A stretch of DNA of 64,000 nt from an uncultured Sphingomonadaceae bacterium (GTDB lineage Bacteria; Pseudomonadota; Alphaproteobacteria; Sphingomonadales; Sphingomonadaceae): positions 996,501 through 1,060,500 of the forward strand of contig CANLQI010000001.1 of NCBI GenBank assembly GCA_947493325.1, read 5' to 3'. The position numbers and the translations under genes were made by a program. The notes beneath the pieces were generated by a model. That model was not told the DNA's origin. It did no database searches and saw nothing but the letters and a program-made list of their open reading frames with translations. This document shows, piece by piece, positions 45,707-55,525 of the stretch (position 1 is the first letter of the stretch; the number at the start of each line of letters is the position of its first letter).

Positions 45707-47063
45707 CGGGCGTAAAGTCCGTTTCGCTATTGGCAATGATGGATAGCACAGTCGTCCAAGCGGCTACATTCTGTTTAAGCTGCTTTTTATCCACTTTGTC
45801 GAGCGTATCGTCAGGTGTGTGGTGCAAGTCAAAATAGCGTGTACCGTCCTGCTGCAGGTCAATTACAGAAACACCACCAACGGCTATCAGGGGGCCTATA
45901 TCCGCGCCGCCCGTAGCCGGTGCCCGGCCCGGACCAATACCTAGCGGTGCGAGTGCTGCCGTGATTTTGCCCGCCACATCGCCTGCGCGTTCGGGGAAGT
46001 TATATTCAACGCGCCATACCCTGTCCGCGCCAAAATCCGATTCCATGGCAATCGCGTGCTTTTCACTGGAATGTTTTGTGGCATAATCCCTGCCGCCCCA
46101 GATGCCGACTTCTTCCGCGCCGGCCCAGAATATGCGGATGGTGCGTTTCGGCTGTCCGGCGTTCATAATGTGTTTGGCCGCCGCAGTGACAATTCCGCAT
46201 CCCGCGGCATCGTCAAACGCGCCAGTGCCTAAGTCCCAGCTATCCAGATGGCAGGAGACCAATATCATGGGCAGGTCCGGGTTGCTGCCTGGCACTTCGG
46301 CAATAACATTGCCCGATGTCTGTTGGCCAATATTACGCGGCGTGAGCTTCAGCTTCATGCGCACTTTCTGCTCGCGTTCAAACATACGGACCAGATTTTC
46401 GGCGTCGGGAATGGCAAGAGCGGCCGCCGGAATAGGTTTGATGCCATCCTGGAAGCGCATGTTGCCGGTATGCGGGTTGCGGTGATAGTCGGTGCCAACC
46501 GACCGTATGACTATGGCGGCAGCACCTTTTGCCGATGCGACATTCGGACCGACCCAGCGTGTCGGACCAAAAGCGCCATAGCTTGAACCATCCTGAGTGC
46601 GGTGCATCGCATGGCTGACAAAGGCGATTTTGCCGTTCAGGCTGTCTGTCGGTGCGGCTTGCAAATCGGCGAGCGTCGGGAAATAGACGACTTCGGCTTC
46701 CATACCGTCCGGCCCTGTGCTGGCGCTATTGCCGAGTGCAGTCAGCACAAGTTTTTGTGGGAAGGGGCTTACAATTTCTGCCGTTTCCTCTCCGCGCACC
46801 CACGTTGGCATCTGATATTCCTCGATACGTACATTCTTGAAGCCCAGTGCTTTCAGCTTAGCCACCGACCACGTCCGTGCGCGGGCTTCCGCTTCAGTTC
46901 CTGCCTGACGGGGGCCAATCTCGGTCGTCAGCCCTTCGGTAATATCCCATGCGACTTTATCTTTCAGCGCGGCATCGCGCAGCGCTGCTGGATCATGCGC
47001 ATTTTGTGCCAGCGCGGGGGTGGATATGGAAAGGGCGAGCAGGGGGAGGATCATATGTTTCAT
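45696..47063 (-). CDS. M28-family metallopeptidase, secreted
   Basis: A 455-residue zinc aminopeptidase-like enzyme. The signal peptide is MKHMILPLLALSISTPALA. Metal ligands are visible in SCHLDSWDLGTGAFDDAAGC, in the WAGAEEVG pair, in MESDFGAD and in LHHTPDDTLDKVD. A PA-type insert lies between the N-terminal segment and the catalytic core (about residues 120-230). M28 enzymes cleave N-terminal amino acids; the substrate is unknown. The ATG at 47063 gives a standard signal peptide; an in-frame GTG three codons earlier is the alternative. Confidence 0.9.
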   Translation of the reverse strand: MKHMILPLLALSISTPALAQNAHDPAALRDAALKDKVAWDITEGLTTEIGPRQAGTEAEARARTWSVAKLKALGFKNVRIEEYQMPTWVRGEETAEIVSPFPQKLVLTALGNSASTGPDGMEAEVVYFPTLADLQAAPTDSLNGKIAFVSHAMHRTQDGSSYGAFGPTRWVGPNVASAKGAAAIVIRSVGTDYHRNPHTGNMRFQDGIKPIPAAALAIPDAENLVRMFEREQKVRMKLKLTPRNIGQQTSGNVIAEVPGSNPDLPMILVSCHLDSWDLGTGAFDDAAGCGIVTAAAKHIMNAGQPKRTIRIFWAGAEEVGIWGGRDYATKHSSEKHAIAMESDFGADRVWRVEYNFPERAGDVAGKITAALAPLGIGPGRAPATGGADIGPLIAVGGVSVIDLQQDGTRYFDLHHTPDDTLDKVDKKQLKQNVAAWTTVLSIIANSETDFTPDAE

Positions 47064-47200
47064 ACCGCCCACTCTAGTCGCAGATAACAGATTTGCAATC
47101 CTGTCTTGCGAGCACGCCTCAGCATGGCTAGAGACATGGCAAATTCAATGACCATACCGCGCATCACATATGATGCCTGCGTAGAGAACAGGACGACAAA

Positions 47201-48880
47201 ATGGCCGTACAATATAGCTATGTAATGAAAGGTCTCTCAAAGACTTTCCCGGGCGCGCCGAAACCCGTGCTCGACAATATCCATCTGCAATTCCTGCCCG
47301 GCACGAAAATTGCCATTATCGGCAAGAATGGTGCGGGTAAATCTACGCTAATGAAAATCATGGCGGGCATGGATACCGAATTCACGGGCGAAGCATGGCC
47401 GGGCGAAGGCATTCGTGTCGGCTATCTGGCGCAGGAACCCGATCTGGACGAGAGCAAGACGGTCAAGGAAAACGTGATGGATGGCATCCGCCCGATTGCC
47501 GACCTTGTCGAGCGCTTCAATGAGATCAGCACACTCATGGCCGATCCGCCGGAAGACGCCGATTTTGATGCACTCATGGAAGAAATGGGCACGCTTCAAG
47601 AAAAGATTGACGCAGTTGATGGCTGGACGCTTGATAACCAGCTTGAAATTGCGATGGAAGCACTGCGCTGTCCGCCGGGTGATTCGCCTGTAACAGACCT
47701 GTCGGGCGGTGAAAAACGCCGCGTGGCTCTATGCCGCCTGTTGCTCGACAAACCTGAAATTTTGCTGCTCGACGAACCGACCAACCACCTTGATGCGGAA
47801 TCAGTTGCATGGCTGGAAAACCATCTGATTGAATATCCCGGCAATGTCATCCTTGTGACCCATGACCGCTATTTCCTCGATAACGTTGTGAGCTGGGTGC
47901 TTGAACTGGACCGCGGCAAGGGCATTCCATTTGAAGGCAATTACTCGCAGTGGCTTGATGCCAAAGCCAAGCGGATGGCGCAGGAAGAGCGTGAAGACAA
48001 AGGCCGCCAGAAAGCCATCGAGCAGGAGCTTAAATGGATGCGGCAGTCCCCCAAGGGCCGCCAGACCAAGTCGAAAGCGCGTATCAAATCGTTTGACCAG
48101 CTGGTCGAGGCGCAGGAAAACCGCGTTGTCGGCAAGGCGCAAATCCTCATTCAGACACCGGAACGTCTGGGCTCTAAAGTGATTGAAGCCAATAACTTGA
48201 GCAAGGCCTATGGTGACAAGCTGCTTTTCGAAGATTTGTCTTTCACATTGCCGCCGGGCGGTATTGTCGGCGTAATCGGTCCAAACGGTGCGGGTAAAAC
48301 CACGTTGTTCCGCATGATAACAGGACAGGAAGAGCCGGACACGGGCAGCATTGAACTCGGTGACACGGTCAAGCTCGGCTATGTTGACCAAAGCCGCGAT
48401 CACCTTGATCCCAAGAAGAATGTCTGGGAAGAGATTTCCGACGGTCTGGACGTGTTTACGCTCGGCAAGAATGAAGTGCAGACCCGCGCCTATGTGGGCG
48501 CATTCAATTTCAAGGGTGTCGACCAGCAGAAGAAAGTCGGCCAGCTGTCAGGCGGTGAGCGCAACCGCGTGCATATGGCCAAAATGCTGAAAGAGGGCGG
48601 TAACGTACTGCTGCTCGACGAACCGACCAACGATCTTGATGTGGAAACGCTGCGTGCGCTGGAAGATGCGCTGGAAAGCTTTGCCGGCTGCGCCGTGGTG
48701 ATCTCGCACGATCGCTTCTTCCTTGATCGTCTGGCCACCCACATCCTGGCATTTGAAGGCGACAGCCATGTCGAATGGTTTGAGGGTAACTTTGAGAGCT
48801 ACGAAGAAGACAAACGCCGCCGCCTGGGCGATGCGGCAGATCGTCCGACGCGGGTGAGCTATAAGAAACTGACGCGGTAA
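47201..48880 (+). CDS. ettA: Energy-dependent translational throttle protein EttA (ABC-F)
   Basis: An ABC-F ATPase that binds the ribosomal E site and gates the first elongation steps. It has 559 residues and two ABC modules. Walker A of the first is GKNGAGKST, and its signature is LSGGEKRRVALCRLLLDKPE with Walker B LLLDEPTNHLDAES. The second has GPNGAGKTTL, then LSGGERNRVHMAKML and LLLDEPTNDLD. The linker (KGRQTKSKARIKSFDQLVEA) is the PtIM arm of the EttA branch. No membrane domain is present. Confidence 0.97.
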   Translation: MAVQYSYVMKGLSKTFPGAPKPVLDNIHLQFLPGTKIAIIGKNGAGKSTLMKIMAGMDTEFTGEAWPGEGIRVGYLAQEPDLDESKTVKENVMDGIRPIADLVERFNEISTLMADPPEDADFDALMEEMGTLQEKIDAVDGWTLDNQLEIAMEALRCPPGDSPVTDLSGGEKRRVALCRLLLDKPEILLLDEPTNHLDAESVAWLENHLIEYPGNVILVTHDRYFLDNVVSWVLELDRGKGIPFEGNYSQWLDAKAKRMAQEEREDKGRQKAIEQELKWMRQSPKGRQTKSKARIKSFDQLVEAQENRVVGKAQILIQTPERLGSKVIEANNLSKAYGDKLLFEDLSFTLPPGGIVGVIGPNGAGKTTLFRMITGQEEPDTGSIELGDTVKLGYVDQSRDHLDPKKNVWEEISDGLDVFTLGKNEVQTRAYVGAFNFKGVDQQKKVGQLSGGERNRVHMAKMLKEGGNVLLLDEPTNDLDVETLRALEDALESFAGCAVVISHDRFFLDRLATHILAFEGDSHVEWFEGNFESYEEDKRRRLGDAADRPTRVSYKKLTR

Positions 48881-49052
48881 TAGTGCTTAGCTTCGCATAG
48901 CTTCGCACCAAGGAGCGCCTAATTTCCGCCAATGTTGGATAAATCCTGTTGGGAATCGGGTCAGAATCTGGAGTGACAACAAACAAGAAAAAGCCAGTGT
49001 TATGCTGATAACATGATACACTTTTGCATAGAGTGTAGGAAAGTGTTTTAAT

Positions 49053-50147
49053 TCACAGCATAAACCGCATCTGCCCGTCACGCTCTGGTGGAATAAACAG
49101 GTCGCTGCGAAGTCCGAATTTTGGGTTTGCCAAGCCGTAACGCTTGCGCGCTATTGCGGTACGCGTGCGCAGCAATTCAGCCCATGGCCCTTGTCCGCGG
49201 AAACGGTCAAAGAAATTCGGGTCATTATTGCGCCCTCCACGGATTGACTGAATGATATGCATTACCTTCTCCTTGCGATCAGGAAAGTGCGCCTCCAGCC
49301 AGGCTATGAACAGCGGAGCCACTTCATGTGGCAGGCGCACGGCGATTGTTGAAATGCTGAGCGCGCCATGCTTGGCCGCTGCCTCGGCTATGGCCTCTAT
49401 TTCATAGTCCGTAATCGCCGGAATAACGGGTGCGATATTTACGTGGACTGGAACACCGGCATCCCGCAGCATCCTGACTGCGGTAAGGCGTTTATGTGGG
49501 GTAGGGGCCCGTGGTTCGAGTATCCGCGCCATATTCGGATCCAGTGAAGTGACGGAAATGGCGACGGCAGTCAGTTCCATTTCGGCGAGCTTCGTGAGCA
49601 GGTCGATATCGTCACATACCCGGTCCGACTTGGTGGTGATACCGATAGGGTGGCGCGTTTCCAGCATCATTTCCAATATGCTGCGCGTGATACGGTAGCG
49701 GCCTTCTATGGGCTGGTACGGATCGGTGTTGGTGCCAATCGCAATAGGCTGCACCTTGTAATTGGGTTTGGACAGTTCCTGACGCAAAAGCTTTGCTGCG
49801 TTGGGTTTGGCAAACAGTCTGGTTTCAAAATCCAGCCCCGGTGACAGGTCATGATAGGCATGGGTAGGTCGGGCAAAGCAATATACACAGCCATGTTCGC
49901 AGCCGCGATAGGCATTAATTGAACGGTCAAACGGAATATCTGGCGATCTATTGAATGTAATGATTTTCTTGGGAGATTCTTCGGTGACGGTGGTGCGCAG
50001 TTTCTGGGGCGGGCCATCAATGTTTGCCGCCATATCGCGCCAGTCGCCATCGGTTTCGCGGTCAGGCAGGTTGAAACGCTGCGGCGGTGCATTGCGCGTC
50101 GCTCCGCGGCCTTTTAATATATGCTCTTCCTTGTTTTTTGCCACCAT
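49053..50147 (-). CDS. PA0069-type radical SAM protein
   Basis: A 364-residue radical SAM enzyme of the PA0069 family. The [4Fe-4S] cluster motif CxxxCxxC is in NAYRGCEHGCVYCFARPTHA. The remaining radical-SAM barrel segments include IAIGTNTDPYQPIEGRYRIT and VAISVTSLDPNMARILEPRA, and the Arg/Lys-rich C-terminus follows. Its substrate is unknown; some relatives sit near DNA-repair genes. The start is the ATG at 50147, with GGCGGAAC upstream. Confidence 0.9.
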   Translation of the reverse strand: MVAKNKEEHILKGRGATRNAPPQRFNLPDRETDGDWRDMAANIDGPPQKLRTTVTEESPKKIITFNRSPDIPFDRSINAYRGCEHGCVYCFARPTHAYHDLSPGLDFETRLFAKPNAAKLLRQELSKPNYKVQPIAIGTNTDPYQPIEGRYRITRSILEMMLETRHPIGITTKSDRVCDDIDLLTKLAEMELTAVAISVTSLDPNMARILEPRAPTPHKRLTAVRMLRDAGVPVHVNIAPVIPAITDYEIEAIAEAAAKHGALSISTIAVRLPHEVAPLFIAWLEAHFPDRKEKVMHIIQSIRGGRNNDPNFFDRFRGQGPWAELLRTRTAIARKRYGLANPKFGLRSDLFIPPERDGQMRFML

Positions 50148-50285
50148 GCTCTGTTCCGCCTTTATAAGACAGAGTGGAATAGAACAAAATAAGAACAAAT
50201 AGCAATATAGGAGAGGCTATTTTTCTGTAGTCGCGATATCAAATCGATGAATTACGGGAATCGTGGCGGCTATCTCCTTATTCCA

Positions 50286-52073
50286 TCAATCGCCATTATG
50301 TGTGCTTTGAACTACCGGCCTGCCGCTGATCCGAACATTCCTGCCGCCACTGCGATCCGGAAAGCGGGGCCACATCCCTTGGGCGAGACCATTGGCGCTG
50401 CTGGAGCGGGTATTCGCCTGTTTCTCGTACATCCAGTAATTGCGCAGAATGATACCGACATAGGCGCGGGTCTCCGAATAGGGAATCGATTCAATAAACA
50501 GCAGTGGGTCACCGCCATCGCGTATTTCGGTATTCCAACGCGCAACCGGCGTTGGGCCGGCATTATACGCGGCGATCACTTTGGGCAAAAGTCCCTGTGT
50601 CTGGGGAATGTTTTTAAGATACTCCAGATAAGTCTGGCCGTACTCCAGATTGACTTCTGGGCGGTAGAGGTCAGACACATTAAAACGTTCACCGCGCGAA
50701 CGAGCGACATCGCCTGCCGTGCCAGGGCGTACCTGCATCAATCCGCGTGCATCCGCTGCGCTTCTGGCCTTGGGCCGGAAACCCGATTCCTGCAATGTGT
50801 GCGCATAGACAAGGGCAGGGTCCACACGCCAGCCTTTGACAGGAGCCCATTTCGGGCTGGGATATTTTGCGAAGCTATCAATTCGTGCACCCGCAGGGCC
50901 ATTGTGGGCCATGAATATCTGTGCAGCAGGCAGGCTGAGATCGCGGGCCAGACGCAGCAGGGGCGCATGTTGATCGGCTCTGCCAATGCGTGCCTGATGC
51001 CGCAGCACTTCATCCGCCAGCGATGTTTCGCCAATTTCGGTAAGTCCGATGGCGATCTTCACATTTTTATTATTGCGAATGGCTTTCCAGTCATCCTTGC
51101 TGAAATCGGCGCGCTGCTTAGTGCTTTCTGGTACCAGCCCCAAACGTTCGCGCGCCAGCAAGCCGTATAGAGTTTCACTGTAACCACTCGCAAGCCTAAG
51201 ATTTTGCTGTACATTCTCTGGCGCACGGCATTTTAGATTGGCACGTGCCGCCCAGTAATATCCGGCAGCACGCATCTCGGTATTCTGTGCAGAGGTTGCC
51301 GTTTTCTGGAAGGATTCCGCCGCACGTACGCAGTCATTCAGCCGCCAGGCGGCAAGCCCCGCAACCCAGTGCGCCTCGGACACCCATGTCCCGCGGCCCT
51401 GCACAGCGCGCATCGCCATTTGCAGTGCCATGTTATCATTGTTTTCGATATAATAGGACCAGGCAATCCGCTGCTGCCACTCCGTCCGCGCTTCAACCGA
51501 AAGTTGGTTTTCAACACCGCTGAGCAGCAATGCTGCCCCGCGTGGGTCATCATTTTTGATGCGGTCATATATCGCAGAGGCTGTTTCGGCGGGCATGGAA
51601 TTGTCGGCAATAGTCCGCGGCTTGCCGCGCCGCGAGACACCCCGGAAACTGGCGAGACGATTGACCTGCGGAGTTCTGGGCAGGATAGTCGCGCCGCGCC
51701 GTGTGGCCAGACGGCCAAGCTGCGCAGCCTGCGGGATATGCGGAGCATCATTAAGCAGGCCCATCAAAGGACCAAGTTCGGCTTTGGGAGAGTTTGCCGC
51801 CAGATAAAACTCGGCTTTGGCGATATCATGTAACGGCCCGGATTGCCGCTGTGACAGCATATCCGACACTTTGTCCCATTGCTCGCTCTTTATGGCAGCA
51901 AATATAGTGCGGTAATATTCCCTATCCCTGCGGCTGAGATGGCCAGGAACATTGCTATGGCTGGCCCGTTTTTGAAAATAATCCGCTGTCCCGCCTGCAT
52001 GGGCGGGCATTGCGGAAAGCGCGGCTATTGCAGCCAAAGAAGCCGCCGACAAAGCCCATTTCATAACATTCAT
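50286..52073 (-). CDS. Soluble lytic murein transglycosylase (Slt type)
   Basis: A 595-residue periplasmic enzyme that cleaves peptidoglycan glycan strands to 1,6-anhydro products. A signal peptide covers residues 1-26 (ending LSAMPAHA). Most of the protein is the helical superhelical U/L domain; the catalytic C-terminal domain has the active-site glutamate in YAHTLQESGFRPKARS, then ADARGLMQVRPGTA and VIAAYNAGPTPVARW. The start at 52073 is fixed by the ATGA overlap with the UDG-fold gene upstream and a GGAAAG site, so the two are translationally coupled. Confidence 0.9.
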   Translation of the reverse strand: MNVMKWALSAASLAAIAALSAMPAHAGGTADYFQKRASHSNVPGHLSRRDREYYRTIFAAIKSEQWDKVSDMLSQRQSGPLHDIAKAEFYLAANSPKAELGPLMGLLNDAPHIPQAAQLGRLATRRGATILPRTPQVNRLASFRGVSRRGKPRTIADNSMPAETASAIYDRIKNDDPRGAALLLSGVENQLSVEARTEWQQRIAWSYYIENNDNMALQMAMRAVQGRGTWVSEAHWVAGLAAWRLNDCVRAAESFQKTATSAQNTEMRAAGYYWAARANLKCRAPENVQQNLRLASGYSETLYGLLARERLGLVPESTKQRADFSKDDWKAIRNNKNVKIAIGLTEIGETSLADEVLRHQARIGRADQHAPLLRLARDLSLPAAQIFMAHNGPAGARIDSFAKYPSPKWAPVKGWRVDPALVYAHTLQESGFRPKARSAADARGLMQVRPGTAGDVARSRGERFNVSDLYRPEVNLEYGQTYLEYLKNIPQTQGLLPKVIAAYNAGPTPVARWNTEIRDGGDPLLFIESIPYSETRAYVGIILRNYWMYEKQANTRSSSANGLAQGMWPRFPDRSGGRNVRISGRPVVQSTHNGD

Positions 52074-52867
52074 TGTTTTATACTTTCCATCAGCCATTGC
52101 CAGTCTTGCCATGCTTTTACCTTTAAACCGGGTCGCTGCATCAACGTGCGCGGGTGAAAACTGCTTGCTGCAGGGATTTGCCCGGAATCATGATTGATAA
52201 ATTGCAGTTTGAGTCGATTTTTCGGCAAGTCGTTGTCCGTGAGCGCCGAATTGGGCATATTCCCGAGCAAAATTACAGATTGCGGCGCAACGAGTGCGAT
52301 ATGTTTGTCCATTATTTCCCGGTATGCCTGCAGCATAGCGGTATCCAGCTTATGCTCCAGTGAATGTTCTGGAAGAAGTGACGCATGGTAGACGTCACTG
52401 TCGTCAATCGCTGCGGCAGCCAATATGCGTTTCAGCAATGTACCGGACTGCCCGGAAAACAGCGTCTGCAAATCATCATTGTCGGGCATGTCTGCGATGA
52501 TCATCAATTTGGGTTTCAGGGGTCCGTGCGGCGCAATCCGGACGCCTTTACCGCTTGGCAATGCAAGGCCCGCTTCTTCCATCCAATAAGCAATGAATTC
52601 TTCGTGACTATCTGGCGGAGCTGGCAAATCGATGTTTTGGACCGCGGGGTTGACCGCTTTTTTTGCAGCCGTGGCAGAATTTTCGCGTGCGATATTTGGC
52701 CGGCTGCCGGACTGATTTTGCGCAGCGGATTTTGTCTCACCCGGTTCCGGCTTGTCGAGCCAACCCTCGGCTTCCGTAGAGTAATCGAGATCAACGCCTG
52801 CCAGTTCCCACCATTCCAGCAGACTATCCAGTTCTTCGCGGACTATGCCGTCTGACATTTCACTCAT
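52070..52867 (-). CDS. Uracil-DNA glycosylase superfamily protein, divergent
   Basis: A protein of about 265 residues with the UDG superfamily fold. The N-terminal 90 residues are a charged, low-complexity region. The core opens with KLMIIADMPDNDD, where active family 4/5 enzymes have a GEAPG-type motif, and ends with AASSFHPRTLMQRPGLKVKA, which corresponds to their HPSxLL motif. No cysteine occurs in the protein, so the [4Fe-4S] cluster of families 4 and 5 is absent. Activity is therefore uncertain. The start (52867 or 52858) is unsure. It overlaps the lytic transglycosylase start by four bases. Confidence 0.7.
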   Translation of the reverse strand: MSEMSDGIVREELDSLLEWWELAGVDLDYSTEAEGWLDKPEPGETKSAAQNQSGSRPNIARENSATAAKKAVNPAVQNIDLPAPPDSHEEFIAYWMEEAGLALPSGKGVRIAPHGPLKPKLMIIADMPDNDDLQTLFSGQSGTLLKRILAAAAIDDSDVYHASLLPEHSLEHKLDTAMLQAYREIMDKHIALVAPQSVILLGNMPNSALTDNDLPKNRLKLQFINHDSGQIPAASSFHPRTLMQRPGLKVKAWQDWQWLMESIKQ

Positions 52868-53002
52868 GCCGCATTGCCCATAAATTTGCACATAGAGGGT
52901 TGGTCATCCGCTTCCAATTGGCTATCAAACCGTAATGAATAGGGATGTTTTTGCCGATTGGCAAAGGCTGATCGGGTCTAAAGAGAAGATAAGGGCGATA
53001 TT

Positions 53003-54655
53003 ATGAGCGAACGTGAATCAATGCCATATGACGTGGTGATTGTGGGCGGCGGGCCAGCCGGCCTTTCGGCGGCAATCCGGCTGAAGCAGCTGGCAGCGGC
53101 TGAGGAACGCGAGATTGATGTTTGCATTCTGGAAAAAGGCTCTGAAATTGGCGCGCATATTCTGTCTGGCGCGGTGGTTGATCCGATTGCTCTGGATGAA
53201 CTGATACCCGACTGGCGCGACAAGGGCTGCCCTATGGCAGAAACCCCGGTCACCGAAAACCATCACTGGATTCTGACCAAGGGCCGCAAATTCGCGATGC
53301 CGCACATCATGACGCCGCCTTATATGCATAATAAGGGCACCTATACCGGCTCGCTGGGCAATATGTGCCGTTGGCTCGGTGAGCAGGCCGAAGAGCTCGG
53401 CGTGGAAATTTTCCCCGGCTTTGCGGCCGCTGAAATCCTTTACAACGATAATGGTTCGGTCAAGGGCGTAGCCACCGGCGATATGGGTATTGCCGAAGAT
53501 GGCAGCAAAAAGGGTGAGTATGAACCCGGCCTTGAGCTGCATGCCAAATATACGTTTTTTGCCGAAGGCGCGCGGGGCCATCTTACCAAGATATTGAAGA
53601 GCCAGTTTGATCTGGAAGCGGACTGCGAGCCGCAGACTTACGGGCTCGGCATGAAAGAGCTGTGGGATATTCCGGCGGACCAGCACGAACCGGGCCGCGT
53701 GATCCATACACAGGGGTGGCCGCTTGATGACGCATGGGGCGGAGGGTTCCTCTACCACCAGGCGAACGGGCAGGTATCACTCGGCTTTGTGGTGGCGCTG
53801 TCTTATAAAAACCCGCACCTTTCCCCGTTTCAGGAATTTCAGCGCTGGAAAACGCACCCGGAAATCCGCGCGATACTCGAAGGTGGCAAGCGTGTGGCCT
53901 ATGGCGCGCGTGTTATTAACGAGGGTGGATGGCAGTCCGTACCGAAACTCGCATTCCCAGGCGGCGCGCTGATCGGTTGCAGCGCCGGTTTTGTAAATGT
54001 GCCGCGGATCAAGGGCACGCACACCGCCATGAAATCCGGCATGCTGGCGGCGGAAAGCGCTTATGCCGCCGTTCAGGCGGAACGCACATCGGATGAACTC
54101 GGCGACTATCAGGAAAGCCTGAATGAAAGCTGGATCGCGGCGGAGCTTAAAAAGGTCAAAAATGCCGAACCTCTGGTCGACAAATTTGGCGGCACATGGG
54201 GCACGATCTTTGCCGGCGCGGACATGTGGATGCGGCAGCTGCGCATCGGCCTGCCATATACCATGGGGCACAAGCCGGACCATACCAAGCTGTGGCGCGA
54301 AGACCAGTGCGTGAAAATCGAATATCCCAAGCCGGATGGCGTGATTTCGTTCGATCGTCTGTCATCGGTATTTCTGTCGAACACCAATCATGCCGAAGAT
54401 CAACCGGTGCATCTACAACTGAAAGATGCGAGTATTCCGGTCGAGCATCACCTGCCGGTATTTGATGGTCCGTCACAGCGATATTGCCCGGCAGGCGTGT
54501 ACGAATTTGTCGAGGATGAGAGCGGCAATCCCAAATTCCAGATCAATGCGCAGAACTGCGTGCACTGCAAGACATGCGATATCAAGGATCCCGCGCAGAA
54601 CATCAATTGGGTCGTGCCTGAAGGCGGCGGCGGCCCCAACTATCCGAATATGTAA
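53003..54655 (+). CDS. Electron-transfer flavoprotein:ubiquinone oxidoreductase
   Basis: A 550-residue membrane-associated flavoprotein that passes electrons from ETF to ubiquinone in fatty- and amino-acid oxidation. The FAD-binding start is VVIVGGGPAGLSAAIRL; the family blocks GSLGNMCRWLGEQAEELGV and PGGALIGCSAGFVNVPRIKG follow. Near the C-terminus the ferredoxin-like [4Fe-4S] cysteines are in CPAGVYEF and NCVHCKTCDIKDP. An AGGGCG site precedes the ATG. It lies 136 bases from the divergent UDG-fold gene. Confidence 0.95.
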   Translation: MSERESMPYDVVIVGGGPAGLSAAIRLKQLAAAEEREIDVCILEKGSEIGAHILSGAVVDPIALDELIPDWRDKGCPMAETPVTENHHWILTKGRKFAMPHIMTPPYMHNKGTYTGSLGNMCRWLGEQAEELGVEIFPGFAAAEILYNDNGSVKGVATGDMGIAEDGSKKGEYEPGLELHAKYTFFAEGARGHLTKILKSQFDLEADCEPQTYGLGMKELWDIPADQHEPGRVIHTQGWPLDDAWGGGFLYHQANGQVSLGFVVALSYKNPHLSPFQEFQRWKTHPEIRAILEGGKRVAYGARVINEGGWQSVPKLAFPGGALIGCSAGFVNVPRIKGTHTAMKSGMLAAESAYAAVQAERTSDELGDYQESLNESWIAAELKKVKNAEPLVDKFGGTWGTIFAGADMWMRQLRIGLPYTMGHKPDHTKLWREDQCVKIEYPKPDGVISFDRLSSVFLSNTNHAEDQPVHLQLKDASIPVEHHLPVFDGPSQRYCPAGVYEFVEDESGNPKFQINAQNCVHCKTCDIKDPAQNINWVVPEGGGGPNYPNM

Positions 54656-54670
54656 GATTGTCAGGCTGAA

Positions 54671-55525
54671 ATGGCTGAACGCCTATCCGAAACCGCTTAT
54701 GCGAAAATCAATCTCGCATTGCATGTCCGCGCGCGGCGTGAAGACGGCTATCATGAGCTGGAAACGATCTTCGCATTTCTGGATGATGGCGATGTGTTGA
54801 TAGGGGAGCCGGCAGATGGACTGACGCTCGAGATTATCGGGCCTTTTTCGGAGGACCTGGAAACAGACGGAAATCTCGTACTGCAGGCGGCATCTGCCCT
54901 GCGCGATAATGCGGGGGTTCACGCAGGCGCGAAACTGGTGCTGGACAAAAGACTGCCTATTGCCTCGGGGATTGGCGGCGGGTCCGCCGACGCGGCGGCG
55001 GCGCTGCGGCTGCTTAACCGCCTATGGGCACTGGATCTGACAGAAAGTGAGCTGGCGGCGATAGGTATGCCGCTGGGCGCGGACATCGCGGCGTGTGTCT
55101 ATAGCCGCACCTGTATTGGCACGGGCGCAGGCGAACAGATTGATCTTGCGCAGGACAGCAGCCTGACGGGTTTTCACTGCCTGCTCGTCAACCCGGGCAT
55201 TGCTGTTGCGACAGGTCCGGTTTTCCGTGGATGGGATGGTATTGACCTTGGCGGATTAGGGACGGGTGATATTCTTGCTGTGGCACTGGCGGGGCGCAAT
55301 GACCTGCAGGCACCCGCCCTTGAAATTGCGCCGCAAATAGCGGGTGTCTTGCACATGCTCGAAGCGTGCTCACCTGTGCTGGCGCGAATGTCCGGTTCTG
55401 GCGCGACATGTTTTGCCCTGTTTGACAGTGCAGACACTGCGCAAGATGCAGAGCTGGGAATCCGCAAGCGGTATCCCGAATACTGGACACTGTCGGGCAG
55501 TCTGCGGGATGCAGCAGATGCGTGA
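54671..55525 (+). CDS. ispE: 4-(cytidine 5'-diphospho)-2-C-methyl-D-erythritol kinase
   Basis: IspE phosphorylates CDP-methylerythritol in the MEP pathway to isoprenoids. It has 284 residues, the family length. The GHMP-kinase blocks are the N-terminal YAKINLALHVRARREDGYH with the catalytic lysine, the glycine-rich ATP loop PIASGIGGGSADAAAALR (about residues 97-112), and the C-terminal ARMSGSGATCFALF. It starts 15 bases after the ETF-QO gene, and its stop overlaps the next gene's start region. Confidence 0.95.
   Translation: MAERLSETAYAKINLALHVRARREDGYHELETIFAFLDDGDVLIGEPADGLTLEIIGPFSEDLETDGNLVLQAASALRDNAGVHAGAKLVLDKRLPIASGIGGGSADAAAALRLLNRLWALDLTESELAAIGMPLGADIAACVYSRTCIGTGAGEQIDLAQDSSLTGFHCLLVNPGIAVATGPVFRGWDGIDLGGLGTGDILAVALAGRNDLQAPALEIAPQIAGVLHMLEACSPVLARMSGSGATCFALFDSADTAQDAELGIRKRYPEYWTLSGSLRDAADA

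Noticed and set aside
48887-48909. Short direct repeat TAGCTTCGCA after ettA
   Set aside because: Only two copies of 10 bases in a 172-base gap between convergent genes; likely chance.
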